From: an uncultured Acetatifactor sp.
Lineage (GTDB): Bacteria; Bacillota; Clostridia; Lachnospirales; Lachnospiraceae
Assembly (NCBI GenBank): GCA_947625675.1
Contig: CANQPH010000001.1
Coordinates: 1-64,000, forward strand
Direction: 5' to 3'
DNA: 64,000 bases
Both the position numbers and the translations under genes were made by a program. The number at the start of each line of letters is the position of its first letter. The first letter of the stretch is position 1. Under the pieces are notes generated by a model. That model worked only from the letters and a program-made list of their open reading frames with translations, searched no databases and had not been told where the DNA came from. Below are positions 43,730-52,358 of this stretch, in pieces.

Positions 43730-45043
43730 ATGGGGAAAAAAGTATCTTGGAAGCTGAAACGAGCGTTGTTTTTGGCGGTTCTGCTGGTTGGGACGTGCCT
43801 GTTGACAAGCTGCGGAGAAGGGGAGCTGAAGGATGCGGGCGCGGCTTCCCAGCAGCCGGAAACGGGGACGGAGAGCTTGGCCGAAAGCCTGGAAAAGGCA
43901 GAGCGGGGAACCGAGAGAGCGGAAGGAGAGCAGCCAAGCCTTGGAGAATCCGTCACCGCAGAATCGGACTCCGGGGAGACTGCGGCAGAGGAAGGGCCTC
44001 CTTATTTTGAAGAAGAGGGAGACACCCTTTATGCCTATGGCACTTTGTCCGAAACGGAGCAGCTTTGGTACCAGGATGTCAACAGAATCCTGGGAAACAT
44101 GCTGACGGAGCAGGCGCTGGGGCAGGAGGGCCTGGAGCAGGGGCTGACGGAGGAAAATCTGGATAAAATTTTTCAGTGCGTGCTCAATGACCATCCGGAG
44201 TATTTCTACGTGGAGGGCTATACTTATACCAAATTCACCCGTTTGAATGGTCTGGTGAAGCTGACTTTTTCCGGGGTATACAGCTGCAGCCGCACGCAGG
44301 CGGAGGTTCGGATGCGGCAGATCCGTCTGGCGGCGGAGCAAATCCTTGGCGGAGCGCCGGAAGGAATGGACGATTATGAGAAAGTGAAGTTCGTCTATGA
44401 AACCCTGGTCGCCAACACGGAATACGACCTGGAGGCTTCGGACAATCAGAATATATATTCCGTGTTCGTAAACAGGGCCTCGGTCTGTCAGGGTTATGCC
44501 AAGGCCACCCAATATCTTTTGAACAGGATGGGAATTCCCTGTACCATGGTGTTGGGAACGGTGGAGACCGGGGAAGGGCACGCCTGGAACCTGGTGCAGG
44601 TGGACGAAGAGTATTATTACGTGGATACTACCTGGGGAGACGCTTCCTATCGGACGGAAGGAGAGCTTTCGGAATACATGCCCGAGATCAATTATGATTA
44701 TCTGTGCGTGAACACGGAACAGCTGCTCCGTACCCATGTGCCGGACGACCTGATCCCGCTGCCGGACTGCGAGAGTCTGGAGGCCAATTATTATGTCCGG
44801 GAGGGCACCTATTTTACGTCCTGGGACGAAGAAAAGCTTCAGCAGGCGTTTGAAGGGGCGAAGGAACGGGGGATGAAGGACGTGACCCTGAAATGTTCGG
44901 ACGATGCGGTCTATGAAGAAATGGAAGGGAAACTGATAGAGGACCAGGGGATTTTTCAATATTTGGAAAATGCGGAGGGAAAAATCGCCTATGTCAGAAA
45001 TGAGAAACAGTTATCCTTGACTTTCTGGGTGACAAATCGCTGA
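43730..45043 (+). CDS. Transglutaminase-like lipoprotein
   Basis: A 437-residue exported protein. The N terminus has a Lys/Arg-rich start, a hydrophobic core and a lipobox LLTSC with Cys at about 28, so it is probably anchored to the membrane exterior. A Ser/Glu-rich linker (about 30-95) follows. The transglutaminase-like core has Cys in ASVCQGYAKATQYLL (about 255), His in GHAWNLVQVDEEYYYVDTTWGD (about 284) and the third residue Asp nearby, the complete Cys-His-Asp triad. Such proteins often act as wall-associated peptidases or crosslinkers; the substrate is unknown. ATG 43730 lies 15 bases after prfC. Confidence 0.85.
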   Translation: MGKKVSWKLKRALFLAVLLVGTCLLTSCGEGELKDAGAASQQPETGTESLAESLEKAERGTERAEGEQPSLGESVTAESDSGETAAEEGPPYFEEEGDTLYAYGTLSETEQLWYQDVNRILGNMLTEQALGQEGLEQGLTEENLDKIFQCVLNDHPEYFYVEGYTYTKFTRLNGLVKLTFSGVYSCSRTQAEVRMRQIRLAAEQILGGAPEGMDDYEKVKFVYETLVANTEYDLEASDNQNIYSVFVNRASVCQGYAKATQYLLNRMGIPCTMVLGTVETGEGHAWNLVQVDEEYYYVDTTWGDASYRTEGELSEYMPEINYDYLCVNTEQLLRTHVPDDLIPLPDCESLEANYYVREGTYFTSWDEEKLQQAFEGAKERGMKDVTLKCSDDAVYEEMEGKLIEDQGIFQYLENAEGKIAYVRNEKQLSLTFWVTNR

Positions 45044-45079
45044 ATTAGTGGTATACTATGCAAAAGGATTGCAGATTAA

Positions 45080-45117
45080 ATACCGCTTGATGGGCGGAAG
45101 AATGCGAGGAAAGAATG
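45080..45117 (+). repeat. Hairpin-RBS cassette, copy 5 (Asp23 gene)
   Basis: ACCGC TTGATG GGCGG, then AAGAATGCGAGGAAAGA and the ATG. It has one extra base near the end and a weaker stem than the other copies, but the AATGCGAGGAAA core is the same. Confidence 0.7.
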
Positions 45118-45501
45118 GAAAAAGAGATGGAAAATGGCACGACGGTGCTGGAGGGAGAAGAAAGCATCGGTACGGTGAAGATTGCGGACGACGTGGTGGC
45201 CCTGATCGCCGCCCTGGCTGCCACCGAGGTGAAGGGCGTGTCTTCTTTGGCAGGAAATCTGACCAATGAATTGATGAGCAAGGTGGGCGCCAAGAATTTG
45301 ACCAAAGGAGTCAAGGTAGAGGTGCAGGAAGGAAACGTGACGGTGGACCTGGCCCTTACCATGGAGTATGGCTTCCACATCCCGGAGACCTGCCAGAAGG
45401 TGCAGTCCAAGGTGAAGGCCGCCGTGGAAAACATGACGGGGCTCACCTGCAGCGACGTGAATATCCGCATCGCCGGCGTGAATATGAAAAAGGATGAATA
45501 A
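45115..45501 (+). CDS. Asp23/Gls24 family envelope protein
   Basis: A 128-residue small protein. The Asp23 fold is clear in [52 protein letters not shown] and [27 protein letters not shown]. This is the YqhY-type member found before nusB in most Firmicutes, where it influences acetyl-CoA carboxylase activity in Bacillus; the role here is inferred. ATG 45115 ends the cassette; a second ATG at 45124 is possible. nusB follows two bases later. Confidence 0.92.
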   Translation: MEKEMENGTTVLEGEESIGTVKIADDVVALIAALAATEVKGVSSLAGNLTNELMSKVGAKNLTKGVKVEVQEGNVTVDLALTMEYGFHIPETCQKVQSKVKAAVENMTGLTCSDVNIRIAGVNMKKDE

Positions 45502-45503
45502 AG

Positions 45504-45914
45504 ATGAAGTCTATGAATAGGCACGAGCAGAGAGAGCAGATTTTCCGGCTTTTGTTCCGAGTGGATTTTTTCCCCCTGGAAGAGCTTCCGGAACAGGTGA
45601 AGCTGTTCTTTGAAGAGGAAGAATTGGCGGACATTTCCCAGAAGGATATGGACTACATCGTTCACAAATACGAAGCGATTTTGGAAAAGCTTCCGGAAAT
45701 CGACGCCAGGCTGAGCGAGAAGGCGGAGGGCTGGAAGCTGGATCGCATGGGCAAGGCGGAGCTGACGGTGCTGCGCCTCGGCCTGTATGAGATGCTGTAT
45801 GACGATCAGATCCCGGTGGGCGTGGCCATTAACGAGGCGGTGGAGATTGCCAAGACCTTCGGACAGGATAATTCCGGTGGGTTCGTGAATGCGGTTCTGG
45901 CAAAATTCGTGTAG
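45504..45914 (+). CDS. nusB: Transcription antitermination protein NusB
   Basis: A 136-residue all-helical protein that binds boxA RNA with NusE/S10 for rRNA antitermination. [18 protein letters not shown] at the start and [54 protein letters not shown] at the end are diagnostic. Start ATG 45504 (or 45513) has AAGGATGA upstream. The folD gene that usually comes next is missing. Confidence 0.95.
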   Translation: MKSMNRHEQREQIFRLLFRVDFFPLEELPEQVKLFFEEEELADISQKDMDYIVHKYEAILEKLPEIDARLSEKAEGWKLDRMGKAELTVLRLGLYEMLYDDQIPVGVAINEAVEIAKTFGQDNSGGFVNAVLAKFV

Positions 45915-45923
45915 GGTTTGGTG

Positions 45924-47150
45924 ATGGCGATTCGTAAAAATGTATATACGGTTTCACAAGTGAATGCTTATGTCAAAAATATGTTCACGCAGGATTATAT
46001 CTGCCGGTCTCTTCTCGTAAAGGGGGAAGTCAGCAACTGCAAATATCATTCTTCTGGACATATTTATTTTACTTTGAAGGATGCCGGGGGAGCCATTAAC
46101 TGCGTGATGTTCGCCGGTTACCGCAGCGGCCTTTCCTTCCGGTTGTTGGAAGGGCAGCAGGTGATTGCGGGCGGAACTCTGGACGTCTATGAAAGGGATG
46201 GAAAATACCAGCTCTATGTCAAACAGATCCTTCTGGACGGGGCAGGGCGGCTCTACGAGCAGTTCGAACAGTTGAAACGGGAGCTGGAGGAAATGGGCAT
46301 GTTTTCTCCGGAGTACAAGCGGCCCATTCCCAAGTATATCAGGACTTTGGGCGTGGTGACTGCGGATACCGGGGCGGCGGTGCGGGACATCATTCAGATC
46401 ACCAGGCGGCGGAATCCTTATGTGCAGATCCTTTTGTACCCGGCCATCGTCCAGGGAGAGACTGCGGCGGAAAGTATCGTGAAGGGAAGCCATGCCCTGG
46501 AACGGAAGGGCGTGGACGTGATGATCGTGGGCCGGGGCGGCGGCTCCATGGAGGATCTCTGGGCCTTCAATGAGCGGATCGTGGCCCAGGCCGCCTTTGA
46601 CTGCAGCGTCCCCATCATATCCGCCGTGGGGCATGAGACGGACACCACCATCCTGGATTACGTGGCGGATCTGAGGGCTCCTACCCCGTCTGCGGCGGCG
46701 GAGCTGGCGGTGGCGGACATCCGGCTGGTTTTTGAACGGTTCCAGGGTTATGGAGAGCATCTGCGGAGACTCATGAACCGGCAGATTTCCGTCCAGAGAG
46801 GTCGTCTCGCCCAATGCGAGAGACATCTTAAGCTGTTAAGTCCCTCGGGCAGGATCCGGGAGCAGAAAATGCGTTGTGCGCAGATGGAGGACAGGCTATC
46901 CCTCTTGATGGAGCGGATTCTGGAGGACAGGCGGCACAGGCTGGATCTTTATATTGAGAAGATGAAGGGATTGTCCCCTCTGGAAAAATTGAGCAGCGGG
47001 TATTCCTACGTGGAGGATGACGCCGGGCGGAATATTCGTTCCATAGAACAGGTGTGCCCCGGAGATCGTCTGAAAATCCGGGTGCGGGACGGAAGGATCG
47101 ATGCGGTGGCGACCGGTACCGGAAAAGTGGAGGACGCAGGAAATGAGTGA
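45924..47150 (+). CDS. xseA: Exodeoxyribonuclease VII large subunit
   Basis: A 408-residue nuclease subunit. The N-terminal OB fold (LLVKGEVSNCKYHSSGHIYFTLKD) is followed by the catalytic domain with LGVVTADTGAAVRDI, GRGGGSMEDLWAFNE near 200 and ISAVGHETDTTILDYVADLRAPTPSAAAELA. ATG 45924 is seven bases past AGGG; TTG 45918 and GTG 45921 in frame are alternatives. It overlaps xseB by eight bases. Confidence 0.95.
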   Translation: MAIRKNVYTVSQVNAYVKNMFTQDYICRSLLVKGEVSNCKYHSSGHIYFTLKDAGGAINCVMFAGYRSGLSFRLLEGQQVIAGGTLDVYERDGKYQLYVKQILLDGAGRLYEQFEQLKRELEEMGMFSPEYKRPIPKYIRTLGVVTADTGAAVRDIIQITRRRNPYVQILLYPAIVQGETAAESIVKGSHALERKGVDVMIVGRGGGSMEDLWAFNERIVAQAAFDCSVPIISAVGHETDTTILDYVADLRAPTPSAAAELAVADIRLVFERFQGYGEHLRRLMNRQISVQRGRLAQCERHLKLLSPSGRIREQKMRCAQMEDRLSLLMERILEDRRHRLDLYIEKMKGLSPLEKLSSGYSYVEDDAGRNIRSIEQVCPGDRLKIRVRDGRIDAVATGTGKVEDAGNE

Positions 47151-47412
47151 ATTGAGAGAGAACGAGACGAGGATGCGGGAAACCGGACAGGCGGATGAAA
47201 TGCGGGAGACCGGAAAGCTGACCCTGGAGGATCATTTTGAAAAGCTGGAGCAGACCATCGGACGCCTGGAGGAAGAGGATATTTCCCTGGAGGAAGCCTT
47301 TCGGGCCTATAGCGAGGGGATGAGGCTGCTGAAGGAATGCAATGACCAGATCGACCGGGTGGAAAAGAAGGTGCTGAAGCTGACGGAAGAGGGAACACTG
47401 GAAGAACTATAG
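47143..47412 (+). CDS. xseB: Exodeoxyribonuclease VII small subunit
   Basis: An 89-residue helical subunit. LTLEDHFEKLEQTIGRLEEEDISLEEAFRAYSEGMRLLKECNDQIDRVEKKVLKL is the canonical XseB core; about 28 additional hydrophilic residues lie at its N terminus. ATG 47143 overlaps the xseA stop and follows GGAGGACGCAGGAA. It completes ExoVII. Confidence 0.93.
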   Translation: MSELRENETRMRETGQADEMRETGKLTLEDHFEKLEQTIGRLEEEDISLEEAFRAYSEGMRLLKECNDQIDRVEKKVLKLTEEGTLEEL

Positions 47413-47470
47413 CCATAAAACACATTGGAAGAGATCCGGAGGAAAGTCCTGAAAAGTCTCTTTGAGTCAG

Positions 47471-47507
47471 GTGCCGTCCGAGCGGCGGCGGAATGCGAGG
47501 AAACATG
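47471..47507 (+). repeat. Hairpin-RBS cassette, copy 6 (ispA)
   Basis: GTGCCGTCCGAGCGGCGGCG followed by GAATGCGAGGAAAC and the ispA ATG; 37 bases, aligned without gaps to copy 2. Confidence 0.82.
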
Positions 47508-48404
47508 GAAGAAAAAGAATTTCGGCAGGAAATGCAGAAGAAGGTGGAAGGCATCGAAGGGATACTTCGGAAATATCTGCCGGAAGAAAAAGGGTTCCAG
47601 AAGACGGTGCTGGAGGCCATGAACTACAGCGTGCTGGCCGGAGGGAAGCGGCTGCGTCCCTTGCTGATGCAGGAGACTTACCGTCTTTTTGGAGGAAAAG
47701 ACAAAGTGGTGGAGCCTTTCATGGCGGCCATCGAGATGATTCACACCTATTCCCTGGTCCATGACGATCTGCCCGCCATGGACGACGATGAATACAGGAG
47801 AGGCCGGAAGACCACCCATGCGGTGTATGGGGAGGCCATGGGGATCCTGGCCGGGGACGGTCTTTTGAATTTCGCTTTTGAGACGGCTCTGAAGGCTTTT
47901 TCCGAGACGGATTCCTGCGGAGCTGCGGCCAGGGCCCTGACCGTTCTGGCGGCCAAGGCGGGGGTCTACGGGATGATCGGGGGCCAGACGGCGGACGTGG
48001 AGGCGGAAGGGCTGGAAGAGGTCAGCCTGGAGCGGCTTCTTTTCATCCATGCCCACAAGACGGCGGCCCTGATCCAGGCCGCCATGATGGTGGGAGCCAT
48101 CCTGGCCGGGGCGGCCGGGGAAGAAGTGGCCCGGGTGGAAAAGTGCGCCTATGACGTGGGCATCGCCTTTCAGATTCAGGATGATATCCTGGACGTGACC
48201 GGAAGCCTGGAGGAACTTGGGAAGCCCGTGGGCAGCGATGCGAAAAACCGCAAGCAGACCTATGTGACCATAAAGGGACTGGAGGAATCCGCAAAAGAAG
48301 TGGATCGGCTTTCCAGGGAGGCCGCAGACATCCTGGATGGATTCGGGGGGGATGGAGAATTTTTGAAACAGTTGGTGCTTTCGCTGATAAATCGCCGGAA
48401 TTAA
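47505..48404 (+). CDS. ispA: Farnesyl/geranyl diphosphate synthase
   Basis: A 299-residue short-chain polyprenyl synthase that condenses IPP with DMAPP and GPP. First Asp-rich motif DDLPAMDDD near residue 84 and second DDILD near 224 are intact; GGKRLRPLLM near 44 binds IPP. The two-residue insert in the first motif and length fit farnesyl diphosphate synthase of bacterial type. ATG 47505 is at the cassette end; ATG 47493 in frame is in the cassette. dxs follows. Confidence 0.94.
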   Translation: MEEKEFRQEMQKKVEGIEGILRKYLPEEKGFQKTVLEAMNYSVLAGGKRLRPLLMQETYRLFGGKDKVVEPFMAAIEMIHTYSLVHDDLPAMDDDEYRRGRKTTHAVYGEAMGILAGDGLLNFAFETALKAFSETDSCGAAARALTVLAAKAGVYGMIGGQTADVEAEGLEEVSLERLLFIHAHKTAALIQAAMMVGAILAGAAGEEVARVEKCAYDVGIAFQIQDDILDVTGSLEELGKPVGSDAKNRKQTYVTIKGLEESAKEVDRLSREAADILDGFGGDGEFLKQLVLSLINRRN

Positions 48405-48419
48405 GGTGAGGAAAAATAC

Positions 48420-50273
48420 ATGCTTTTGGACGAAATCAATCAGGTGAATGATATTAAGAAAATAGACAAATCGGACTGGAACGCCCTGGCGGAGGAAATC
48501 CGGCAGTTCCTGATCGAGAAGATCAGCGTGACCGGGGGGCATCTGGGCTCCAATCTGGGGGTGGTGGAACTGACCATGGCCCTGCATCTGGCGTTGGATC
48601 TGCCGGAAGACAAGATCATCTGGGACGTGGGGCATCAGTCTTATACCCATAAGCTTTTGACGGGCCGGAAGGAAGGCTTTGACAATCTGCGCAAATGGGG
48701 CGGCATGAGCGGGTTCCCCAAGAGGAAGGAGAGCGATTGCGACACCTTTGACACGGGGCACAGCTCCACCTCCATTTCCGCCGGGCTGGGTCTGGTGAAG
48801 GCCCGGGATCTGCTGGGAGAAAAGCGTACCATCGTGGCGGTGATCGGGGACGGCTCCCTGACCGGAGGTATGGCCTATGAGGCCATGAACAATGCGGCCA
48901 AGCTGGAGACGAATTTTATCATTATCCTGAATGACAACAACATGTCCATATCGGAGAACGTGGGAGGCGTGTCCAAATACCTGAACAATATCCGGACGGC
49001 GGCGGGGTATCTGGGCTTGAAGGAAAGCATCTACAACGCTCTGATGAGCACGCCCGGAGGGGACAACGTGGTGTCCAAGATCCGCCGGGCCAAAAGCAGC
49101 TTTAAGCAGCTGGTGATCCCGGGGATGTTTTTTGAGGACATGGGCCTCACCTATCTGGGACCGGTGGACGGCCATGACATAGGGGCCCTGGTACGGGTGC
49201 TGCGGGACGCCAAGCGGGTGAAGGGCGCCGTGCTGATCCACGCTCTGACCCAGAAGGGAAAGGGTTACGGTCCTGCGGAGCGGCATCCCGCCCGGTTCCA
49301 TGGGGCGGAGCCTTTTGATATTGAGACGGGAATTCCTTCCCATCCCAGGTCCGTGGCCAATTATACGGATGTTTTTTCCACGGTGATGTGCAAGCTGGGG
49401 GCCAGGGACGGGAAGGTGGTGGCCATTACGGCGGCCATGGCGGACGGCACGGGACTGAAGCGCTTCCGCAACATGTACCCGGATCGTTTCTTCGACGTGG
49501 GCATTGCGGAGCAGCATGCGGTCACCTTTGCCGCCGGACTGGCGGTGGGGGGACTGAAGCCCATCGTGGCCATTTATTCTTCTTTTCTGCAGAGGGCCTA
49601 CGACCAGATCCTCCATGACGTCTGTATCCAGAATCTTCCGGTGGTCTTTGCCATTGACCGGGCTGGTCTGGTGGGCAGCGACGGGGAGACGCACCAGGGC
49701 AACTTCGATCTGTCCTATCTTTCCCAGATGCCCAACATGCATGTCCTTGCGCCGAAGAACAAGTGGGAACTGTCGGATATGCTGAAATTCGCCCTTTCCC
49801 TGGGCGTTCCCGTGGCCGTGCGTTATCCCCGGGGCGAAGCCTATGCGGGCCTTCGGGATTTCAGGGCCCCCATGGAATTGGGGAAGGCGGAGTGGATTTA
49901 CGAGGAAGAAGAGATCGCCCTGTTCGCCGTGGGCAGCATGGTGAAGACGGCGGAAGAGGTGCGGGACAGGCTCCATGAGAAGGGCCATTGGGCCAGCCTG
50001 ATCAATGCCCGTTTCGTCAAACCCATGGACGAGGAAGCGGTCCTGACAGCCTGCGGGAATCACCGTCTGATCGTCACCCTGGAAGAAAACGTGGCCTGCG
50101 GCGGCTACGGGGAGCGGGTCCTGGACTGCATGAAGTCCCATGGGAAGGACAACCTGTACATGAACATTTCCATCCCGGACGCCTTCGTGGCCCACGGAAA
50201 CGTGGAAAAGCTGAAGCAGGAGCTGGGCATGGATGCGGACAGCGTTGTGGCGAGGATATTGGAACGCTTGTAA
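48420..50273 (+). CDS. dxs: 1-deoxy-D-xylulose-5-phosphate synthase
   Basis: A 617-residue thiamine-diphosphate enzyme that makes the first MEP-pathway intermediate from pyruvate and glyceraldehyde 3-phosphate. GGHLGSNLGVVELTMALH near 38, the ThDP-binding GDGSLTGGMAYEAMNNAA near 143 and DRAGLVGSDGETHQGNFDLSYLS near 415 are conserved. The start ATG 48420 follows AAGGTGAGG. It lies between ispA and tlyA, the order common to Firmicutes. Confidence 0.97.
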   Translation: MLLDEINQVNDIKKIDKSDWNALAEEIRQFLIEKISVTGGHLGSNLGVVELTMALHLALDLPEDKIIWDVGHQSYTHKLLTGRKEGFDNLRKWGGMSGFPKRKESDCDTFDTGHSSTSISAGLGLVKARDLLGEKRTIVAVIGDGSLTGGMAYEAMNNAAKLETNFIIILNDNNMSISENVGGVSKYLNNIRTAAGYLGLKESIYNALMSTPGGDNVVSKIRRAKSSFKQLVIPGMFFEDMGLTYLGPVDGHDIGALVRVLRDAKRVKGAVLIHALTQKGKGYGPAERHPARFHGAEPFDIETGIPSHPRSVANYTDVFSTVMCKLGARDGKVVAITAAMADGTGLKRFRNMYPDRFFDVGIAEQHAVTFAAGLAVGGLKPIVAIYSSFLQRAYDQILHDVCIQNLPVVFAIDRAGLVGSDGETHQGNFDLSYLSQMPNMHVLAPKNKWELSDMLKFALSLGVPVAVRYPRGEAYAGLRDFRAPMELGKAEWIYEEEEIALFAVGSMVKTAEEVRDRLHEKGHWASLINARFVKPMDEEAVLTACGNHRLIVTLEENVACGGYGERVLDCMKSHGKDNLYMNISIPDAFVAHGNVEKLKQELGMDADSVVARILERL

Positions 50274-50295
50274 AAGGGACTGGGAAGGAAGATCA

Positions 50296-51150
50296 ATGAA
50301 GGAACGCTTGGATAATCTGCTGGTGGCGCAGGGTTATGCCCCGTCCCGGGAGAAGGCGAAGGCCATCATCATGTCCGGCATCGTCTACGTGAACGGGCAG
50401 AAAGAAGACAAGGCCGGAAGCGGTTTTGATCCCCAGAAAACCAGGATCGAGGTGAGGGGAAGCACCCTCAAATACGTGAGTCGGGGCGGACTGAAGCTGG
50501 AGAAGGCTTGTGAGTGCTGGCAGATCGCTCTGGAAGGCAAAATCTGCATGGATATCGGCGCATCCACCGGGGGCTTCACGGACTGTATGCTCCAAAACGG
50601 TGCGGCGAAGGTGTATTCCGTGGATGTGGGGCAGGGACAGCTGGCCTGGAAGCTGCGCAATGATCCCCGTGTGGTCAACATGGAGAAGACCAATTTCCGT
50701 TACATGAAACGAGAAGATATAGGGGAAAAACTGGATTTTGCCAGCGTGGACGTGTCCTTTATTTCTTTGGACAAAATTCTGCCCCCGGCCTGGGACTTGC
50801 TGAAGGAAGGGGCCCAGATGGTCTGTCTGATCAAACCCCAATTCGAGGCGGGAAGGGAAAAGGTGGGCAAAAAGGGTGTCGTCCGGGAAGCCTCCACGCA
50901 CCGGGAAGTGATCGCCAGAGTGCTGGAGTTCGCAGTGGAGACGGGTTTTGAGATCCTGCATCTGGAATTTTCCCCCATCAAGGGACCGGAGGGTAATATC
51001 GAATATCTGCTGCATCTCCAAAAAAGAAAAACGGGGGAGCCGAAAGGCTTCCGACAGACCTGCCAGGCAGCCGAAGGGGAGGATTGGCAGGGTGAGATCG
51101 CACAGGTGGTGGACAGGGCCCATGAGAGCTTGAGCGCAGGAAGCGCATAG
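50296..51150 (+). CDS. tlyA: TlyA family rRNA 2'-O-methyltransferase
   Basis: A 284-residue protein. The S4 RNA-binding domain (ERLDNLLVAQGYAPSREKAKAIIMSGIVYVNG) precedes an FtsJ-type SAM methyltransferase with DIGASTGGFTDCMLQNGAAKVYSVDVG near residue 85. In Mycobacterium TlyA methylates 16S and 23S rRNA and sets capreomycin sensitivity; the name hemolysin is historical. ATG 50296 follows GGGAAGGAAG; an upstream frame from 50233 overlaps dxs. The C-terminal 25 residues are extra. Confidence 0.94.
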   Translation: MKERLDNLLVAQGYAPSREKAKAIIMSGIVYVNGQKEDKAGSGFDPQKTRIEVRGSTLKYVSRGGLKLEKACECWQIALEGKICMDIGASTGGFTDCMLQNGAAKVYSVDVGQGQLAWKLRNDPRVVNMEKTNFRYMKREDIGEKLDFASVDVSFISLDKILPPAWDLLKEGAQMVCLIKPQFEAGREKVGKKGVVREASTHREVIARVLEFAVETGFEILHLEFSPIKGPEGNIEYLLHLQKRKTGEPKGFRQTCQAAEGEDWQGEIAQVVDRAHESLSAGSA

Positions 51151-51184
51151 GGGAAGGAACATAGAACCGGAGGCACGATTGTGC

Positions 51185-52150
51185 ATGAAACATTTTGTGA
51201 TATATGCCAATTCCTATAAGGATAAAGGTCTGGCGGTAACGGAACGGGTCAGACGATATCTGCTGGATCGAGGGCAGGAGTGTAGTCTGGTGCTCATCGG
51301 AGGCGGGCAGAGCGGAAGCTTTGTGGCGAACCACGCTTCCGGCGGAGAATCGGCGTCGGATGACCGCCTGGGCGGGCAGAAACCGGGGGAAGCAGTCATC
51401 CCGGATGGAACCTCCTGCGTGATCGTGCTGGGGGGAGACGGCACCATGCTGCAGGCGGCGGGAGAAGTCAGCCCCAACGTTCCTCTGGCAGGGGTGAATC
51501 TGGGCAACCTGGGCTATATGGCGGAGATCGAGCCGTCCGGCCTGGAAGAGGCCCTGGATCGTCTGATTTCGGGAGATTACGAGGTGGAAAGCCGGATGAT
51601 GCTCCAGGGGCAGGTGCTGTCTCGGGGCCAGGAGTTATCCCATGGCCAGAATCTGGTTCAGGATCAGTCCGTGGCTCTGGGAGAAGAGACGTCTCCATGC
51701 TGCGCCCTGAATGATATCGTGCTTTCCAGGCGGGGGCCGCTGCAAATCCTGGAATTCAATATTTATGTCAACGGGCAATTCCTGCATGATTATCATGCGG
51801 ACGGCGTGATCGTCACCACCGCTACCGGCTCCACGGGCTACAATCTGTCGGCGGGCGGACCGATTGTGGAACCCAGGGCGGAACTGATGATGCTCACCCC
51901 CATTTGTCCCCATTCCCTGAACCATAGAAGCATCGTTCTTTCTCCGGAGGATGAGATCCTGATCGAGATTCCGGCGGGACGGGACGGCGGAGAACAGGTC
52001 ATGGAGGTCAGCTTTGACGGAGGCCACGGCATCGAGCTGCATACAGGGGACAGGCTGCGGATCGTGAGGGCCGGTCGCACCGTGAAATTTGTACGGCTGA
52101 ACCAGGTGAGTTTCCTGGAAGTCCTGCACAGAAAGCTGAGCGAGAGCTGA
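51185..52150 (+). CDS. nadK: NAD kinase
   Basis: A 321-residue NAD(+) kinase (ATP-NAD/polyphosphate). The GGDGTMLQAA motif is at about residue 84, NLGNLGYMAE near 105 and ATGSTGYNLSAGGPIVEP near 215. Two inserts make it longer than the usual 270-290: a Gly/Ser-rich stretch near 45-70 and a Gln/Gly-rich one near 138-165 (QGQVLSRGQELSHGQNLVQD), the latter coded by degenerate repeats. Start ATG 51185 lies 11 bases past GGAGG; TTG 51179 is five bases past it and is an alternative. Confidence 0.9.
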   Translation: MKHFVIYANSYKDKGLAVTERVRRYLLDRGQECSLVLIGGGQSGSFVANHASGGESASDDRLGGQKPGEAVIPDGTSCVIVLGGDGTMLQAAGEVSPNVPLAGVNLGNLGYMAEIEPSGLEEALDRLISGDYEVESRMMLQGQVLSRGQELSHGQNLVQDQSVALGEETSPCCALNDIVLSRRGPLQILEFNIYVNGQFLHDYHADGVIVTTATGSTGYNLSAGGPIVEPRAELMMLTPICPHSLNHRSIVLSPEDEILIEIPAGRDGGEQVMEVSFDGGHGIELHTGDRLRIVRAGRTVKFVRLNQVSFLEVLHRKLSES

Positions 52151-52171
52151 GAAGCCGATGCGAGAGCCGGG

Positions 52172-52280
52172 AGCCATCGTGATATACGAAGGTAAATGGT
52201 GCAAAAGCTGAGAAGCATCGTGATATACGAGGGTAAATGGTGCAAAAGCCGGGAAGCATCGTGATATGCAGGGGTATAAG
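52172..52280 (+). repeat. 41-42 bp tandem repeats between nadK and argR
   Basis: The unit AGCATCGTGATATACGA + GGTAAATGGTGCAAAAGC + CGGGA starts at 52172, 52214 and 52255 (third copy partial). Copies differ at few positions. The 208-base gap has no gene. Confidence 0.85.
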
Positions 52281-52358
52281 TTGAAGACCGGTGAAAAGGC
52301 TGGAATTGCAGACGGCGGGAAGAAAAGACGGTGAAAAACCATCGAAGGAATCCTGCCC

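Noticed and set aside
41423-44959. Open frame of 1178 codons on the minus strand over deoB, prfC and the lipoprotein gene
   Set aside because: It crosses three well-supported plus-strand genes and shows no recognisable domain.
47307-50195. Open frame of 962 codons on the minus strand over ispA and dxs
   Set aside because: Opposite strand of two conserved genes, low-complexity product.
52172-52280. Possible CRISPR array
   Set aside because: The repeats are directly joined without unique spacers and no cas genes are near.
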